Positions 41,536-49,799 of a DNA stretch of 64,000 nucleotides are shown piece by piece. The DNA is from Prorocentrum cordatum (lineage: Eukaryota; Sar; Dinophyceae; Prorocentrales; Prorocentraceae). The notes under the pieces are model-generated. The model searched no databases and was not told the DNA's origin. It saw only the letters and a program-made list of their open reading frames with translations. The stretch spans positions 1,114,664 to 1,178,663 of the forward strand of contig CAUYUJ010009779.1 of NCBI GenBank assembly GCA_963575745.1. Direction: 5' to 3'. A program made the position numbers and the translations under genes. Numbering within the stretch: the first letter of the stretch is position 1; each line of letters starts with the position of its first letter.

Positions 41536-41884
41536 TCGGGGATGGACGGAGCCCCCTTTAGCAAAACGTGGACTTGTGAAAGCGACCTCGGGCCCAAACT
41601 GGGGGGAACAAAAAGTGGCATAAACATAAACACTCGGAGGTCCGCGCGGATTTCTCGGATCGGCGCTGGGGCCCCCCAGCGGCGCCTCCGGCGCCGATCC
41701 GAGAAATCCGCGCGGACCTCTGAGTTTGTATGTTTATGTCATTTTTTGTTCCCCTACAAACCTGGCGGGCGCAGGCCTGGAAGAGGACGGCCGTGGCGCC
41801 CTCTCGAGGACCGAAAAAACGGCCAATTCGCTATAGTCGACGTGTCAGGGCAGGGGTTCTGTCCACCTCCGAGCCTCTGGTGTC
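41536..41884 (-). mobile_element. Family D element interrupted by a family J hairpin
   Basis: GGGATGGACGGAGCCCCC start, interior resumes at ACCTGGCGGGCGCAGGCCTG and ends GGTTCTGTCCACCTCCG. CAAAC flanks the insertion on both sides. Confidence 0.75.
41604..41757. mobile_element. Family J hairpin nested in family D
   Basis: GGGGAACAAAAAGTGGCATAA is inverted as TTTATGTCATTTTTTGTTCCCC. Inner GGTCCGCGCGGATTTCTCGG pairs with CCGAGAAATCCGCGCGGACC, giving a stem of more than 60 bp. Confidence 0.85.
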
Positions 41885-42079
41885 CCCCATGCCGCATCTC
41901 CACCCGTCCCGAGCCGCAGGCGGTGCGCCCGCGCCCGCCAGCCACGATCTTCCCCTGCCGCGGGCTGTGCCCCCCCCCTAAAGGAAACCCCGGTCCTCGA
42001 TCCACACGCTGGGCGCCGCTTCGTGGGGTGGGTGGGGTGGGGGGGGGGGGGGCGATCAAGGGGTACGCCTCGGGCCCCT

Positions 42080-42501
42080 AAGCCTCCTCCCTCCTCTCCT
42101 CCTCCTACCCCTCCTCCTTTACCAAACCCCTCCTCCTCCCCTCCCCCCCCCTCCCCCTCCCCTCCCCCTCCCCCTCCCCCTCCTCCTCTTCCTACTCCTC
42201 CTCCCCTCCTCCTCCTCCCCCTCCTTCAAGGAGAGGTGCACGCCTCGGGCCCCGAAGGCCCCTTGCTGGGCCCCGAAGGGCCACCCCACTCTCGGCAGCC
42301 ACCGCTGCCCCGAATGCACCGCCCCCCCCCCCCCTTTGCAGGACGCCCAAAAACACGGCGGAAGTCTCCTCCTCCTCCTCCTCCTCCTCCTGCTCCTCCT
42401 GCTCCTCCTCCTCCTCCTCCTCCTCCTCCTCCTCCTGCTCCTCCTCCTCCTCCTCCTCCTCCTCCTCCTCCTCCTCCTCCTCCTCCTCCTCCTCCTCCTC
42501 C
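42080..42501 (+). repeat. Two TCC microsatellite tracts
   Basis: (TCC)n with CCCCTC runs at 42080-42230 and purer (TCC)n at 42366-42501, separated by GC-rich sequence with no recognised gene. Confidence 0.9.
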
Positions 42502-42841
42502 TATGGGCGCCAGGGGCGGGCAAGTGCGATTAGACTGGGCAGCTCCCCGCCCACGCCGCCCGAGGGCCGTTTGGCCAGCCTCTCGGCGCTCGTCGCGGTC
42601 GGGCTGACGCCTCGGCTGCAAGAGCAGCAAGGGCAAGGGGGGCGGGCAAGGGCCAAGCCCGATGGGCATCTCCTCGCCCATGCCGCTGAGGGCCTTTGCC
42701 AGCCCCTTGGCGTTGATCGCGGGTGGGCCGAGCCTCGGGCGCGAGAGCGGAGGAGGCAGGGAGGCAGAGGCCGAGGAGCCGCGAGGGGACGGTAGAGCGG
42801 CGAGTCTCGGCACGTGCGCAATGCTTTAAAAGAGGCCTCCT

Positions 42842-43060
42842 ACATGGGGTCGGAAGAGATGGGGTCGGAAAATCGCGCCGCATCGCCGACGCATCGGCGA
42901 TGCATCGGCGATGCATCGGCGACACACCGGCGATGAAGAGGCGACGCATCCGCGAAGCCGGCGAGGGGGAGATCGGACTCCACATCTAGCCGCATCAGCG
43001 ATGCATCGGCGATGCGGCGCGATCCTCCGACCCCATCTACTCCGACCCCATCTAGGAGGT
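42842..43060 (-). mobile_element. Family P element with GCATCGGCGATGC core
   Basis: ATGGGGTCGGAAGAGATGGG start and ATCCTCCGACCCCATC end. At least four GCATCGGCGAT units inside. Confidence 0.65.
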
Positions 43061-43640
43061 CTCGATTTATGGGCTGTGTACTCACCACCTTTACTTCGAT
43101 AGTCTTGATCCCGGTCGGCCCACGGACAGAATGACATCCCCGAAGAGCACAAGACCCTCTGCTGGCCCAAACTGGAGAACACTCGAGGGTGCCCTCCCCC
43201 AGGATGCACATGAACATCCAACAAGCACGAAGAACAGTCGGGAACCCTCCCCGAACCGACCTCGATGTTATACCTCGGCCCAACCGTGCCTGCGCAGGCA
43301 AAATCCGCCAGCGATAAGACCTTTGGCTTGAGTAGCTGGCTGCAACAATGGAATGCACGTCAGGCGCTCAGTTACTTTGCTGAAGAGCGTGCAGCGATGA
43401 CCAATGTCTGGGGCTCGCTGGGCCCAAATGACCCATTGTTTGACGGTTGCCGTTGGGCTCAGTCGTGTCTGAACATGCCGGCCGAACCTCTGATGCCACA
43501 AACTGGCAACTCATCGCTCCAACGAGTGAGCTCTGCAGTCTGGAAGCTCGAGCCATGCGTGCGCCCCGATCGAGTAAAACTGCGAGCGCCAGGCTACGAT
43601 CAAAAGCTGCCCTCGAGTGCACAACACCCGAACACAGGGC
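43061..43640. other. No confident gene
   Basis: A plus-strand frame at 43265-43651 (128 codons) is open but matches nothing I recognise and is on the strand without other genes. Confidence 0.35.
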
Positions 43641-43644
43641 CGAA

Positions 43645-43870
43645 CCCATGATGGGCCCATTTTCCACAACCACTGCCACAGGTAGGACAGGGAGGAGGAG
43701 GAGGAGGAGGAGGAGTAGGAGGAGAAGGAGGAGGAGGAGGGGGAGGAGGAGAAGGAGGAGGAAGAGGAGGAGGAGGAAGGGGAGGAGGAAGAGGAGGAGG
43801 ACCTCCTCATCCTCCTCCCCCGTTCTACGTCCGGTAGCGGTGGTCGTGGACAGTGTGCCCAGCAGCGCCT
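43645..43870. mobile_element. Foldback element with GGA core
   Basis: GGGCCCATTTTCCACAACCA at the left and GGTGGTCGTGGACAGTGTGC at the right are diverged inverted arms enclosing (GGA)n at 43685-43805. Confidence 0.6.
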
Positions 43871-44149
43871 GCGACCCCACGCGCGCCAATGCACTCGCAC
43901 GCACACGAGCGCAGAGCGCACGCCGCTTGCCCGCCGGCACGCCCCGGGGCCGCGGCCCGACGACCGCCGACTCCTCGGAGCCCTCCTCCGTGTCCGAGTA
44001 CTCGTCGTCGCTGAACTGCTCCGACCCCTCCTCCGACGACCTGCCCCCCGCCCGGGGGCGCCGCGCCCCCGCCGCCCGCGAGGGGCCTGGACTCCGGGGG
44101 GCGAGCCCCCGTGGAAGAGCACGCTCGCAGAGATAGCTACACGATGGGC

Positions 44150-44264
44150 AGATGTTCCACCACCACTACCATATGTAGGATGAGGTCCTCCTCCTCCTCC
44201 TCCTCCTCCTCCTCCTCCTCCTCCTCCTCCTCCTCCTACGTATGGTAGTGGTGGTGGAAAATGC
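44150..44264. mobile_element. Foldback element with TCC core
   Basis: TTCCACCACCACTACCATAT is inverted as ATGGTAGTGGTGGTGGAA, enclosing (TCC)n at 44188-44236. Related to 43645-43870 but with the opposite triplet strand. Confidence 0.8.
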
Positions 44265-44271
44265 CCTGGGC

Positions 44272-44378
44272 ACTACAGTCGGGGCGTGGACCTAAGAAAA
44301 ACCCTAGATAAGAAACACTGTGAGCCCCTCCCCAACGAAAAGGGTTCCTTCGTCAAGGCCCCGACTGTACGTCTCCGC
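44272..44378 (-). mobile_element. Family N element
   Basis: CAGTCGGGGCGTGGACC start and GGCCCCGACTGTA end; GAGCCCCTCCCCAACG and AGGGTTCCTTC inside. Confidence 0.7.
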
Positions 44379-44689
44379 GCGGGGCATCCGCAAGAAGAGC
44401 TTTCGCGGGCCAGCGGGTTCCCGGCCCGGGGGCCTGGCCCACGAGGCCGTTGCTGCGCGGCCCAGCAGGAACGAGGAAAGGCGACACCAATACCACCAGG
44501 GCGAGGAGATGCGAGGAGCAAGGGGGGGGCTCCCTGGTGAAGGCGTCGCGGGCCCGGCGCCCCACGTCCCCGGGTTCGCGGCCCAGGGTCCTGGCCCACG
44601 AGGCCGCCGTGGGTGGGGATGAGCCTTCCGTGCGAGAACTTTGGCGGCGCGCACGAGGGGGTGGGGAGAGAGAGAGGGGGGGGGGAAAA

Positions 44690-44860
44690 GGGGGTAAGGT
44701 GAGGGTCGGCGCCTCTCAGGGCTCGAGGCTTGGCGCCCCTCCAGGTGAGGAACAACCGCCTTGGAGGCTGCTTCTTGGGAGGCGCCGGCCCTGCATCTAT
44801 TCCTGAGGCCCGCGCCTCCTAAGAAGCCGGGGTGCTTCTAAGAAGCCCTCCCCACTCCCC
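44690..44860 (-). mobile_element. Family M element
   Basis: GGCTGCTTCTTGGGAGGCGC, CCTGCATCTATTCCTGAGGCC and GGGGTGCTTCTAAGAAGCCC match 47310-47460. Confidence 0.55.
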
Positions 44861-44890
44861 CATCACCCCGCTTCTGCGAGTAGCCGACGC

Positions 44891-45019
44891 CTGGCCTTCG
44901 CTCGGACGTCCATTCCCTGTGTTTTTTGTTCGGTCTTCTGCGTGGTTTGTTTCACCAAATGACCAAGGATGCTCCTCGATGGTCCTCGCCGGAGAAAAAA
45001 GCACACGTCCGAGCGATAC
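44891..45019 (-). mobile_element. Family A introner with GT donor
   Basis: 129 nt. Minus-strand donor TCTTG/GTATCG at 45019, the only GT among the nine copies, and acceptor GGCCAG at 44892-44891. Confidence 0.75.
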
Positions 45020-45047
45020 CAAGACGCTGGACCTGGAGGCTCTGGGG

Positions 45048-45350
45048 GCGCTCTCCGTCCACCAAGAGGCGCCCAGGTTCGCGCGGCGCGGGGCGCGAAA
45101 AGCTGCGCGCTCTCGCGCCAGGGGGGAGAAGGAGGACGATTTTTGTTCAACATCAACGAGGACACGCGCCAGCAAAGCTGGAACTGTAGTGAAATACATC
45201 ATGATTATTAACCGTGGTTCAAATCCGCGTCTAATGGTGAGGCCTTGAACACTCTCGGAATCCACCAAGGAGGACGAGGAGGAGGGGGAGCCGAGCCGCG
45301 AAAAACGCAGAGCGCAAAAAACCTTGCGCCCCCGAGGGCGCCCTGGGGGT
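45048..45350. mobile_element. Family H-like palindromic region
   Basis: GCGCGGCGCGGGGCGCGAAA and CGCGAAAAACGCAGAGCGC with AGGAGGACGA cores, resembling a larger or doubled H copy. Confidence 0.45.
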
Positions 45351-45569
45351 CCCCAGGGGCTGCTCGCGCCCGCGGCCGACAGGCCTCTGGGCGTGTCGGC
45401 CTTCATCGCGGCGTGGGCCGCCAGGGCCGGCCTGCTCCCTCCCTCGCCTTCACGCTCCTCCGCCTCCTCGTGCTCGTCCTTCCCCTGCCCCCACTGCTCG
45501 TGCTCCTGCTCCACCTCTGGGATCTCCTGCTCCCCGCGCTCCTCCTGCACCCAAGTTCCACTCTTCGTA

Positions 45570-45652
45570 TTCCTCCTCCTCCTCCTCCTCCTCCTCCTCC
45601 TCCTCCTCCTACTCCTCCTTCTCATCCTCCTCCTCCTCCCCGTCCTCCTCAT
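45570..45652 (+). repeat. TCC microsatellite
   Basis: (TCC)n with TACTCC and TTCTCA interruptions. Confidence 0.9.
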
Positions 45653-45913
45653 GGCATGGAGTGCGTTGCACGGCACGCGCGGGATGAGATGATGTTCGGC
45701 ATCGAAGAGGGGGTCTCGAACAGCCTGGTGCAGAGCGGTCCTTTGCTGCAGAAAGGAGAACGTCAACTGCCACTGCCTGCCGAGGGACGTAGGGCGGCCT
45801 GCCTCCTGCGCACGCAGAGTGCGCACCCTGTACAAGCGTGGCACGCCGACGAAAAATAAAGAACTGGCAAGAGTACACTTTGCCTCTGGCCCGCTCGACC
45901 TGGTGCAGTCCTG

Positions 45914-46330
45914 TCGGGCCGGGCGAAAGAAAACGGGGATAGAAGGGGTGGGGGGTGGGGGGTGAGACTCAGCTCACGTAGCTCATGTTCCCGGCGCCTC
46001 CCGGCGCCGGGAGGCGCCCATGTATCGAGTAGTGGGCCTGCCAGAGGGGCCGAAACCAGCTGCATGCATTATGTTGCTCCCGTCGTGCTTAAGGACCTCA
46101 TCCAGAAATAATTTCGAGCGCCCCGGAAAGTGTCGAAACAGTGTCGAAACACGTGTCGGGCGAGCGTCTCCCAGGGCCCGACACGCGAAAACCATCGAGT
46201 TTTGGTACTTTTTGGGGGGCTCGGAACTCTTTCTCGTGATCAAGGCTCTAGTAGGTTGGAACATCACAATGCATGCAGCAGATTTCGTACCCCCCCCTCT
46301 CTCCCTATCCCCCCCTTTCGTTCGGCCCGA
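45914..46330 (-). mobile_element. Family E element with 5-bp TSD, interrupted by family I
   Basis: TCCTG flanks the whole element (45909-45913 and 46331-46335). Arms TCGGGCCGGGCGAAAG and CTTTCGTTCGGCCCGA. Confidence 0.85.
46069..46269 (-). mobile_element. Family I element nested in family E, 8-bp TSD
   Basis: TGCATGCA is present at 46061-46068 and 46270-46277; removing the insert and one copy restores the family E consensus. An 8-bp duplication is typical of hAT, P or Merlin-like DNA transposons, but no transposase is present. Confidence 0.85.
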
Positions 46331-46393
46331 TCCTGTGACACCGCGCGAATGTGGTGCGGCGCCTCGATCCCCCAACCTCCTGCCCTGGTATGT

Positions 46394-46600
46394 GCCTCTA
46401 GGGGCCCAGGGACACGCAAACACATAGACACAACTCCCAGGAAGACCTTAGATTCCAACAAATGTCCTGGATGCTCGATTCCCCCTCCACTGCCCATGCC
46501 ACTTCCCATGTGTCCCGTGCTTTACTGAAGATCGACTTATACGTGTTATACGTGTGTCTGTGTCGATGTGTGCCTCCTGGTGAATGTGCCCCCCTTCGGG
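46394..46600 (-). mobile_element. Family B element, diverged
   Basis: GGGACACGCAAACACATAGAC start and TGTGTCTGTGTCGATGTGTGCC end; acceptor CCCCTAG on the minus strand. Confidence 0.55.
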
Positions 46601-46767
46601 CGTTGGCAAAACTAGGTTTAGTGGGACCCGGTCTAATGATGTGCACTGAGGGACCGCCCCCCCCCGCCCCGTTTCACTAACCGGACCTGCCGTAACCCGA
46701 AGAAACACCACCTACGGCAAACCTGGTTTAGTGATTCTGGCCAATTCAGGGGCGCCGGGGCCCTACC

Positions 46768-46955
46768 GTCGGGAGAAAGGGGGGAATAGCAAAGGGAGGT
46801 TTGAGAATCAGCTCACGTAGCTGATTTTCCCGGCGCCTCCCGGCGCCAGAAGCGCCCATGTATCCAGGAAGGGGCCCCTCGGTGAGACCGAAACCAGCTG
46901 CATACCGCAGATTTCGTAACCCCCCATTTCCCAATCCCCCCCTTTCGTCCGGCCC
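46768..46955 (-). mobile_element. Family E element with 5-bp TSD CTACC
   Basis: Interior identical in layout to the other E copies; CTACC at 46763-46767 and 46956-46960. Confidence 0.8.
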
Positions 46956-46998
46956 CTACCACGAACCGGGTCGCCTCACCTAGGGTCCTGGCCATGAT

Positions 46999-47163
46999 TA
47001 GGGGAACAACAAGTGACATAAACATAAAAACTCGGAGGTCCGCGCGGATTTCTCGGATCCAACGCCGGTCCGCTGGAGGCGCCGCCTTGGGGCCCCAACG
47101 CCGATCCGTGAAATCCGCGCGGACCTCAGAATTTTTATGTTTATGTCACTTTTTGTTCCCCTG
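46999..47163. mobile_element. Family J hairpin
   Basis: GGGGAACAACAAGTGACATAA is inverted as TTATGTCACTTTTTGTTCCCC; inner AGGTCCGCGCGGATTTC stem as in 41604-41757. Confidence 0.85.
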
Positions 47164-47309
47164 ATAATTACCCGACCCCTTCTCGAGCGAGTCCCACAGA
47201 GCGTCCGCGCGAGTCGAGGCGCCTCGAAGCGCGGCCGAGCCAGTGCCCCCCCCCTCACTCGGGCTCCTCGCCCTTGCAGCCCTTGTGCTCCTTTGTTGGG
47301 GGCAGAACA

Positions 47310-47460
47310 GCTTGGCGCCGCGCAGAAGGGGGTGGAGGGAGGGGGGAAGGCTTCTTAGAAGGAGGCTGCTTCTTAGAAGGCACCGGCCTTGCATCTACAG
47401 ATAAGCCCCGCGCCTTCTAAGAAGCAGGGGTGCTTCTACGCAGCCCTCCCCCCTCCCCCC
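47310..47460 (-). mobile_element. Family M element
   Basis: GGCTTCTTAGAAGGAGGCTG, TTGCATCTACAGATAAGCC and CGCCTTCTAAGAAGCAGGG. Several AGAAGC palindromes. Confidence 0.6.
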
Positions 47461-47504
47461 ACCCTCCTCTGCGCGTGGCTGAACAGCCAACCTCAGAATA
47501 AGCA

Positions 47505-47631
47505 CCCCGACAAGCAGAGGCGTTTAGTAAACGCGCCCAAAGAAGGAATCGAGCAGGGCAGGGCTGTTTAGTAAACGCCCAAGGCCATTCAGTGAACGCC
47601 AATCATCGGGGTCGGGGTGGTCTTTCCCCAC
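47505..47631 (-). mobile_element. Family K element at the 3' side of the Cys-rich exon
   Basis: CACCCCGACAAGCAGAGGCG, CAGGGCAGGGCTGTTTAGTA and the GTGGGGAAAGACC end match 9318-9450. A GT donor at 47631 coincides with its minus-strand start, so it may be the next intron. Confidence 0.6.
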
Positions 47632-47922
47632 TGGATCCTTGGAGCAGCAGTACGCGATCTTCTTCGGCGACCACGACAGCTCCAGGCAGTGCATGCAGTG
47701 GTGATACCCCGCGTCGCAGTCGTACTCGCTGTTGTCTGGCGCCGGGGGAGCGTTGGACGGCGGCAGCCCAGAGGGCGGGGGGAGCTCCGACGGGCAGCCC
47801 TTGTTCGCGGTCTTGCAGCAGTCCGCCACCGCGCCCCCCTCGGCACGCGCGGGCGCGCGGTGGTGCCACGGCGGCCTGGCCCTGTGCTCCTGCAGCTTCC
47901 CTGCGCGCGTGCACCCCCAGCC
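47632..47922 (-). CDS. Modular Cys-rich membrane protein gene, 3' exon (two further Cys modules)
   Basis: After the family A intron the frame reads GWGCTRAGKLQEH, then ADCCKTANKGCPSELPPPSG, EYDCDAGYHHCMHCLELSW and SPKKIAYCCSKDP. The pattern DCxAG(Y/F)...W(S)xxKKxxCC...GC is the same module as in the exon at 48425-49368 (PCPIDCNAGYND and KKVYCCLHEGKGCP), so this is the continuation of that ectodomain. A GT donor at 47631 ends the exon; no stop codon is reached, so more modules probably lie downstream. Coding sense is supported by the repeated module; exact junction residues to the 48.4-kb exon are unclear. Confidence 0.65.
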
Positions 47923-48051
47923 CTGGCCATCGCTCGGACGTCCATTCCCTGTGTTTTTGTTTCGGTTTCGTGCGTGGCTTTCTCGCCAAATGATCAAGGA
48001 TGCTCCTCGATGGTCCTCGCCGAAGGAAAAATGCACACGTCCGAGCGATGC
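47923..48051 (-). mobile_element. Family A introner inside the Cys-rich protein gene
   Basis: 129 nt. Minus-strand CTCTTG/GCATCG donor and GGCCAG/GGCTGG acceptor. Length is a multiple of three and one frame is open throughout, so an unspliced transcript would add 43 residues without a stop. Confidence 0.75.
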
Positions 48052-48160
48052 CAAGAGCTTGCCGGCCGAGGCTCCCTGGCCATCGGGCGTCGAAGACAAG
48101 CGGCCCCAGGTGGCCGATCTGGTCCAGGGCTCCTTCAAGGAGGCCCCCAGGCGTTTCAAG
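48052..48160 (-). CDS. Possible small exon of the Cys-rich gene
   Basis: The frame reading GRLSSTPDGQGASAGKLL joins in phase with GWGC across the family A intron. There is no domain signal, so it may also be part of a longer intron. Confidence 0.3.
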
Positions 48161-48424
48161 AGTCGCCCCCCTTCTAATCAGGGAGCAGGGGAGGCCACAT
48201 CGTCGTCGCGAGGAGCCATGAGTGCATAGACATTTATCTTGCAGGGCCGAAGCGGAGCCAGGTAACATTCGGTGATCATGAGACCTTGGAGAGAGACAGA
48301 GAGCGGGAACCAACACATACACATAGACTCGCGAGCAGCGAAAATGTGCGAGATGAGTGTGTGGGTGACTCTCGACGAAGAAGGAGGTGGGCGAGAGGGG
48401 CCCGAGGACGATATCTGTCACAAG

Positions 48425-49368
48425 TTACGGCAGCGGGCCCTGTGCTCGAAAGGTGGCCACACGATCTGCTGCGCTGGCACGGTGGTGGAACTTGCCGCAG
48501 GCAGCCAGATACAGCTTCTTTTCGCCCGACCAGCCGCGGACCCACTGGAGAGGGTCCAGATCGTTGTAGCCCGCATTGCAGTCGATCGGACAGGGCGAGG
48601 TGGTGCTCCGCTGCGTAGTGACGACTGGCACCGGCGCGGGGATTATACTTGGCGCCGCAGGAGTCGTCGGGCACCCCTTGCCTTCGTGCAGGCAGCAGTA
48701 GACCTTCTTCGGGACATCCCAGCTCACGACGTCGCCCTCCCCACAATTAATCTTCTTCTCCGTCGTTGTGGGAGGCGGAGGCGGAGGCGGCGGAGGCGGC
48801 GGAGGCGGCGGAGGCGGGGGCGGGGGCGGAGGGGGCGGCGGGGGCGCCCTGGTAGTCGTCTTCTTTGTGGTCGTCGTGAAAGTGATTTCGGGCGGCGCCG
48901 TGGACGGCGGGACAAACGGAGTGGTGGTCGTCGTGGTCGTGGTGGTGGTCGAGCCGGACGCCATGGCGAAGAGCAGGAGCGGCAGCAGCAGCAGGCACAG
49001 CCCCAGGGGGATGAGGCACAGGCAGCAGCTCGGGCCGCGCCCGGGGATGCGGATCATGCCGAACTCGCCCGCGCCCATGCCCACGTACCTGTAGGTGGTC
49101 TCCGCGGCGTAGTCGCCCCCGGGGCCCACGTAGCTCAGCGTGGTGGTGCCGCCCGCCCCGCCGCAGCCGGACGCCTCGGCACACGCCGCGCCACAGGCGG
49201 GCCCGCAGCCCATGCACGCGGTGGCCCCGGCGCAGCACCCCGTGCAGCCGCCGCCGGCGCCTGCGCCGTACGCGCCGCCGGCGCCTGCGCCGTACGCGCC
49301 GCCCGCGCCGAGCGCGCCGGGGGCGCAGTGCGCGCCGCCGACGCCCGCGCGGTAGCCCCCGCCGTAGC
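48425..49368 (-). CDS. Modular Cys-rich membrane protein gene, main exon
   Basis: From the splice at 49368 the frame reads GYGGGYRAGVGG and a Gly/Ala/Tyr-rich stretch, CTGCCAGATACMGCGPACG (Cys-rich), YVGPGGDYAAETTYRYVG, then a hydrophobic segment PSCCLCLIPLGLCLLLLPLL (one predicted membrane helix), a Thr-rich run, a Pro-rich linker, and Cys modules NCGEGDVV...KKVYCCLHEGKGCP and PCPIDCNAGYND...GWSGEKKLY. I recall this layout (cytoplasmic Gly-rich tail with a YxxETTY segment, one helix, Thr/Pro stalk, repeated DCxAG...W...KKxWCC modules) from dinoflagellate proteins of unknown function, probably cell-surface or membrane-anchored. The module end should read KKLYCC; here it reads KKLYLAACG, so the true donor is probably near 48505 and the last about 80 bases are likely intron. 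Confidence 0.75.
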
Positions 49369-49373
49369 CTCAG

Positions 49374-49521
49374 GAAGGGCGTGTCCCCCTAGAGGGGGAT
49401 GTTGGGCGAAAGCCCAAGAATGCTCAAAAAATGCACCCCAAATGCTCAAGAATGGTCATCGTCTCGACTATTTTTGGGCTACTTTGGAATATTCCTCCTG
49501 TAGAGAGACAGGCCCGACTTC
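49374..49521 (-). mobile_element. Family C element
   Basis: GGCGTGTCCCCCTAGAGGGGGA and CCTCCTGTAGAGAGACAGGCC arms; lies wholly inside the intron 49369-49700. Confidence 0.75.
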
Positions 49522-49524
49522 TCG

Positions 49525-49694
49525 GGGATGGACAGACCCCCATTTAGTAAAACGTGGTTTAGTGAAAACGACCTGAGGCCCAAACCTGGCGGGCGCAAGC
49601 CTGGAAAATGTCGGCCACGGCGCCCTCTCGAGAACTGAAAACGGACAATTCACTAATCGACGTGTCACTGTTGGGGGTTCTGTCCACCCCCGAA
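49525..49694 (-). mobile_element. Family D element
   Basis: GGGATGGACAGACCCCCATT start and GGGTTCTGTCCACCCCCG end. Nearly identical to 1930-2098. Confidence 0.8.
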
Positions 49695-49700
49695 CTTCAC

Positions 49701-49755
49701 CGTAGCCACCATAAAGTCCGGAGCCGAGGCCGCCGGAGCGGAAGGAGCCCATCAT
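49701..49755 (-). CDS. Modular Cys-rich membrane protein gene, first exon
   Basis: Starts at the first of two consecutive ATG codons (49755) and reads MMGSFRSGGLGSGLYGGY plus one base, which completes a Gly codon with the exon at 49368. The frame is open further upstream (TAAAPLPRPG), so translation could start earlier. No promoter or spliced-leader acceptor was identified with confidence. Confidence 0.6.
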
Positions 49756-49799
49756 GGTGCCCGGGCGCGGGAGGGGCGCGGCCGCCGTGAGGTGTCTCC

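Larger units (their letters stand above)
49369..49700 (-). other. Intron made of one family C and one family D element
   Basis: GT donor (GGCTACG/GTGAAG) at 49700 and AG acceptor (CCTTCCTGAG/GCTACGG) at 49370-49369, phase 1, 332 nt. D (49525-49694) and C (49374-49521) together fill all but about 14 bases. Both exons encode the same Gly-Tyr-rich segment, which supports the junction. Confidence 0.75.

Noticed and set aside
43265-43651. 128-codon plus-strand ORF
   Set aside because: Not low-complexity, but no recognised motif, on the strand without host exons, and such a length is expected by chance at this GC content.
45196-45235. tRNA-like T arm (CGTGG-TTCAAAT-CCGCG)
   Set aside because: A 5-bp stem with a proper T loop can be drawn, but no acceptor-stem partner, D arm or A box lies at the right distance upstream.
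48780-48850. GGCGGAGGCGG run as an independent minisatellite
   Set aside because: On the minus strand it encodes the Pro-rich stalk of the Cys-rich membrane protein between a Thr-rich run and the first Cys module, so it is explained as coding.
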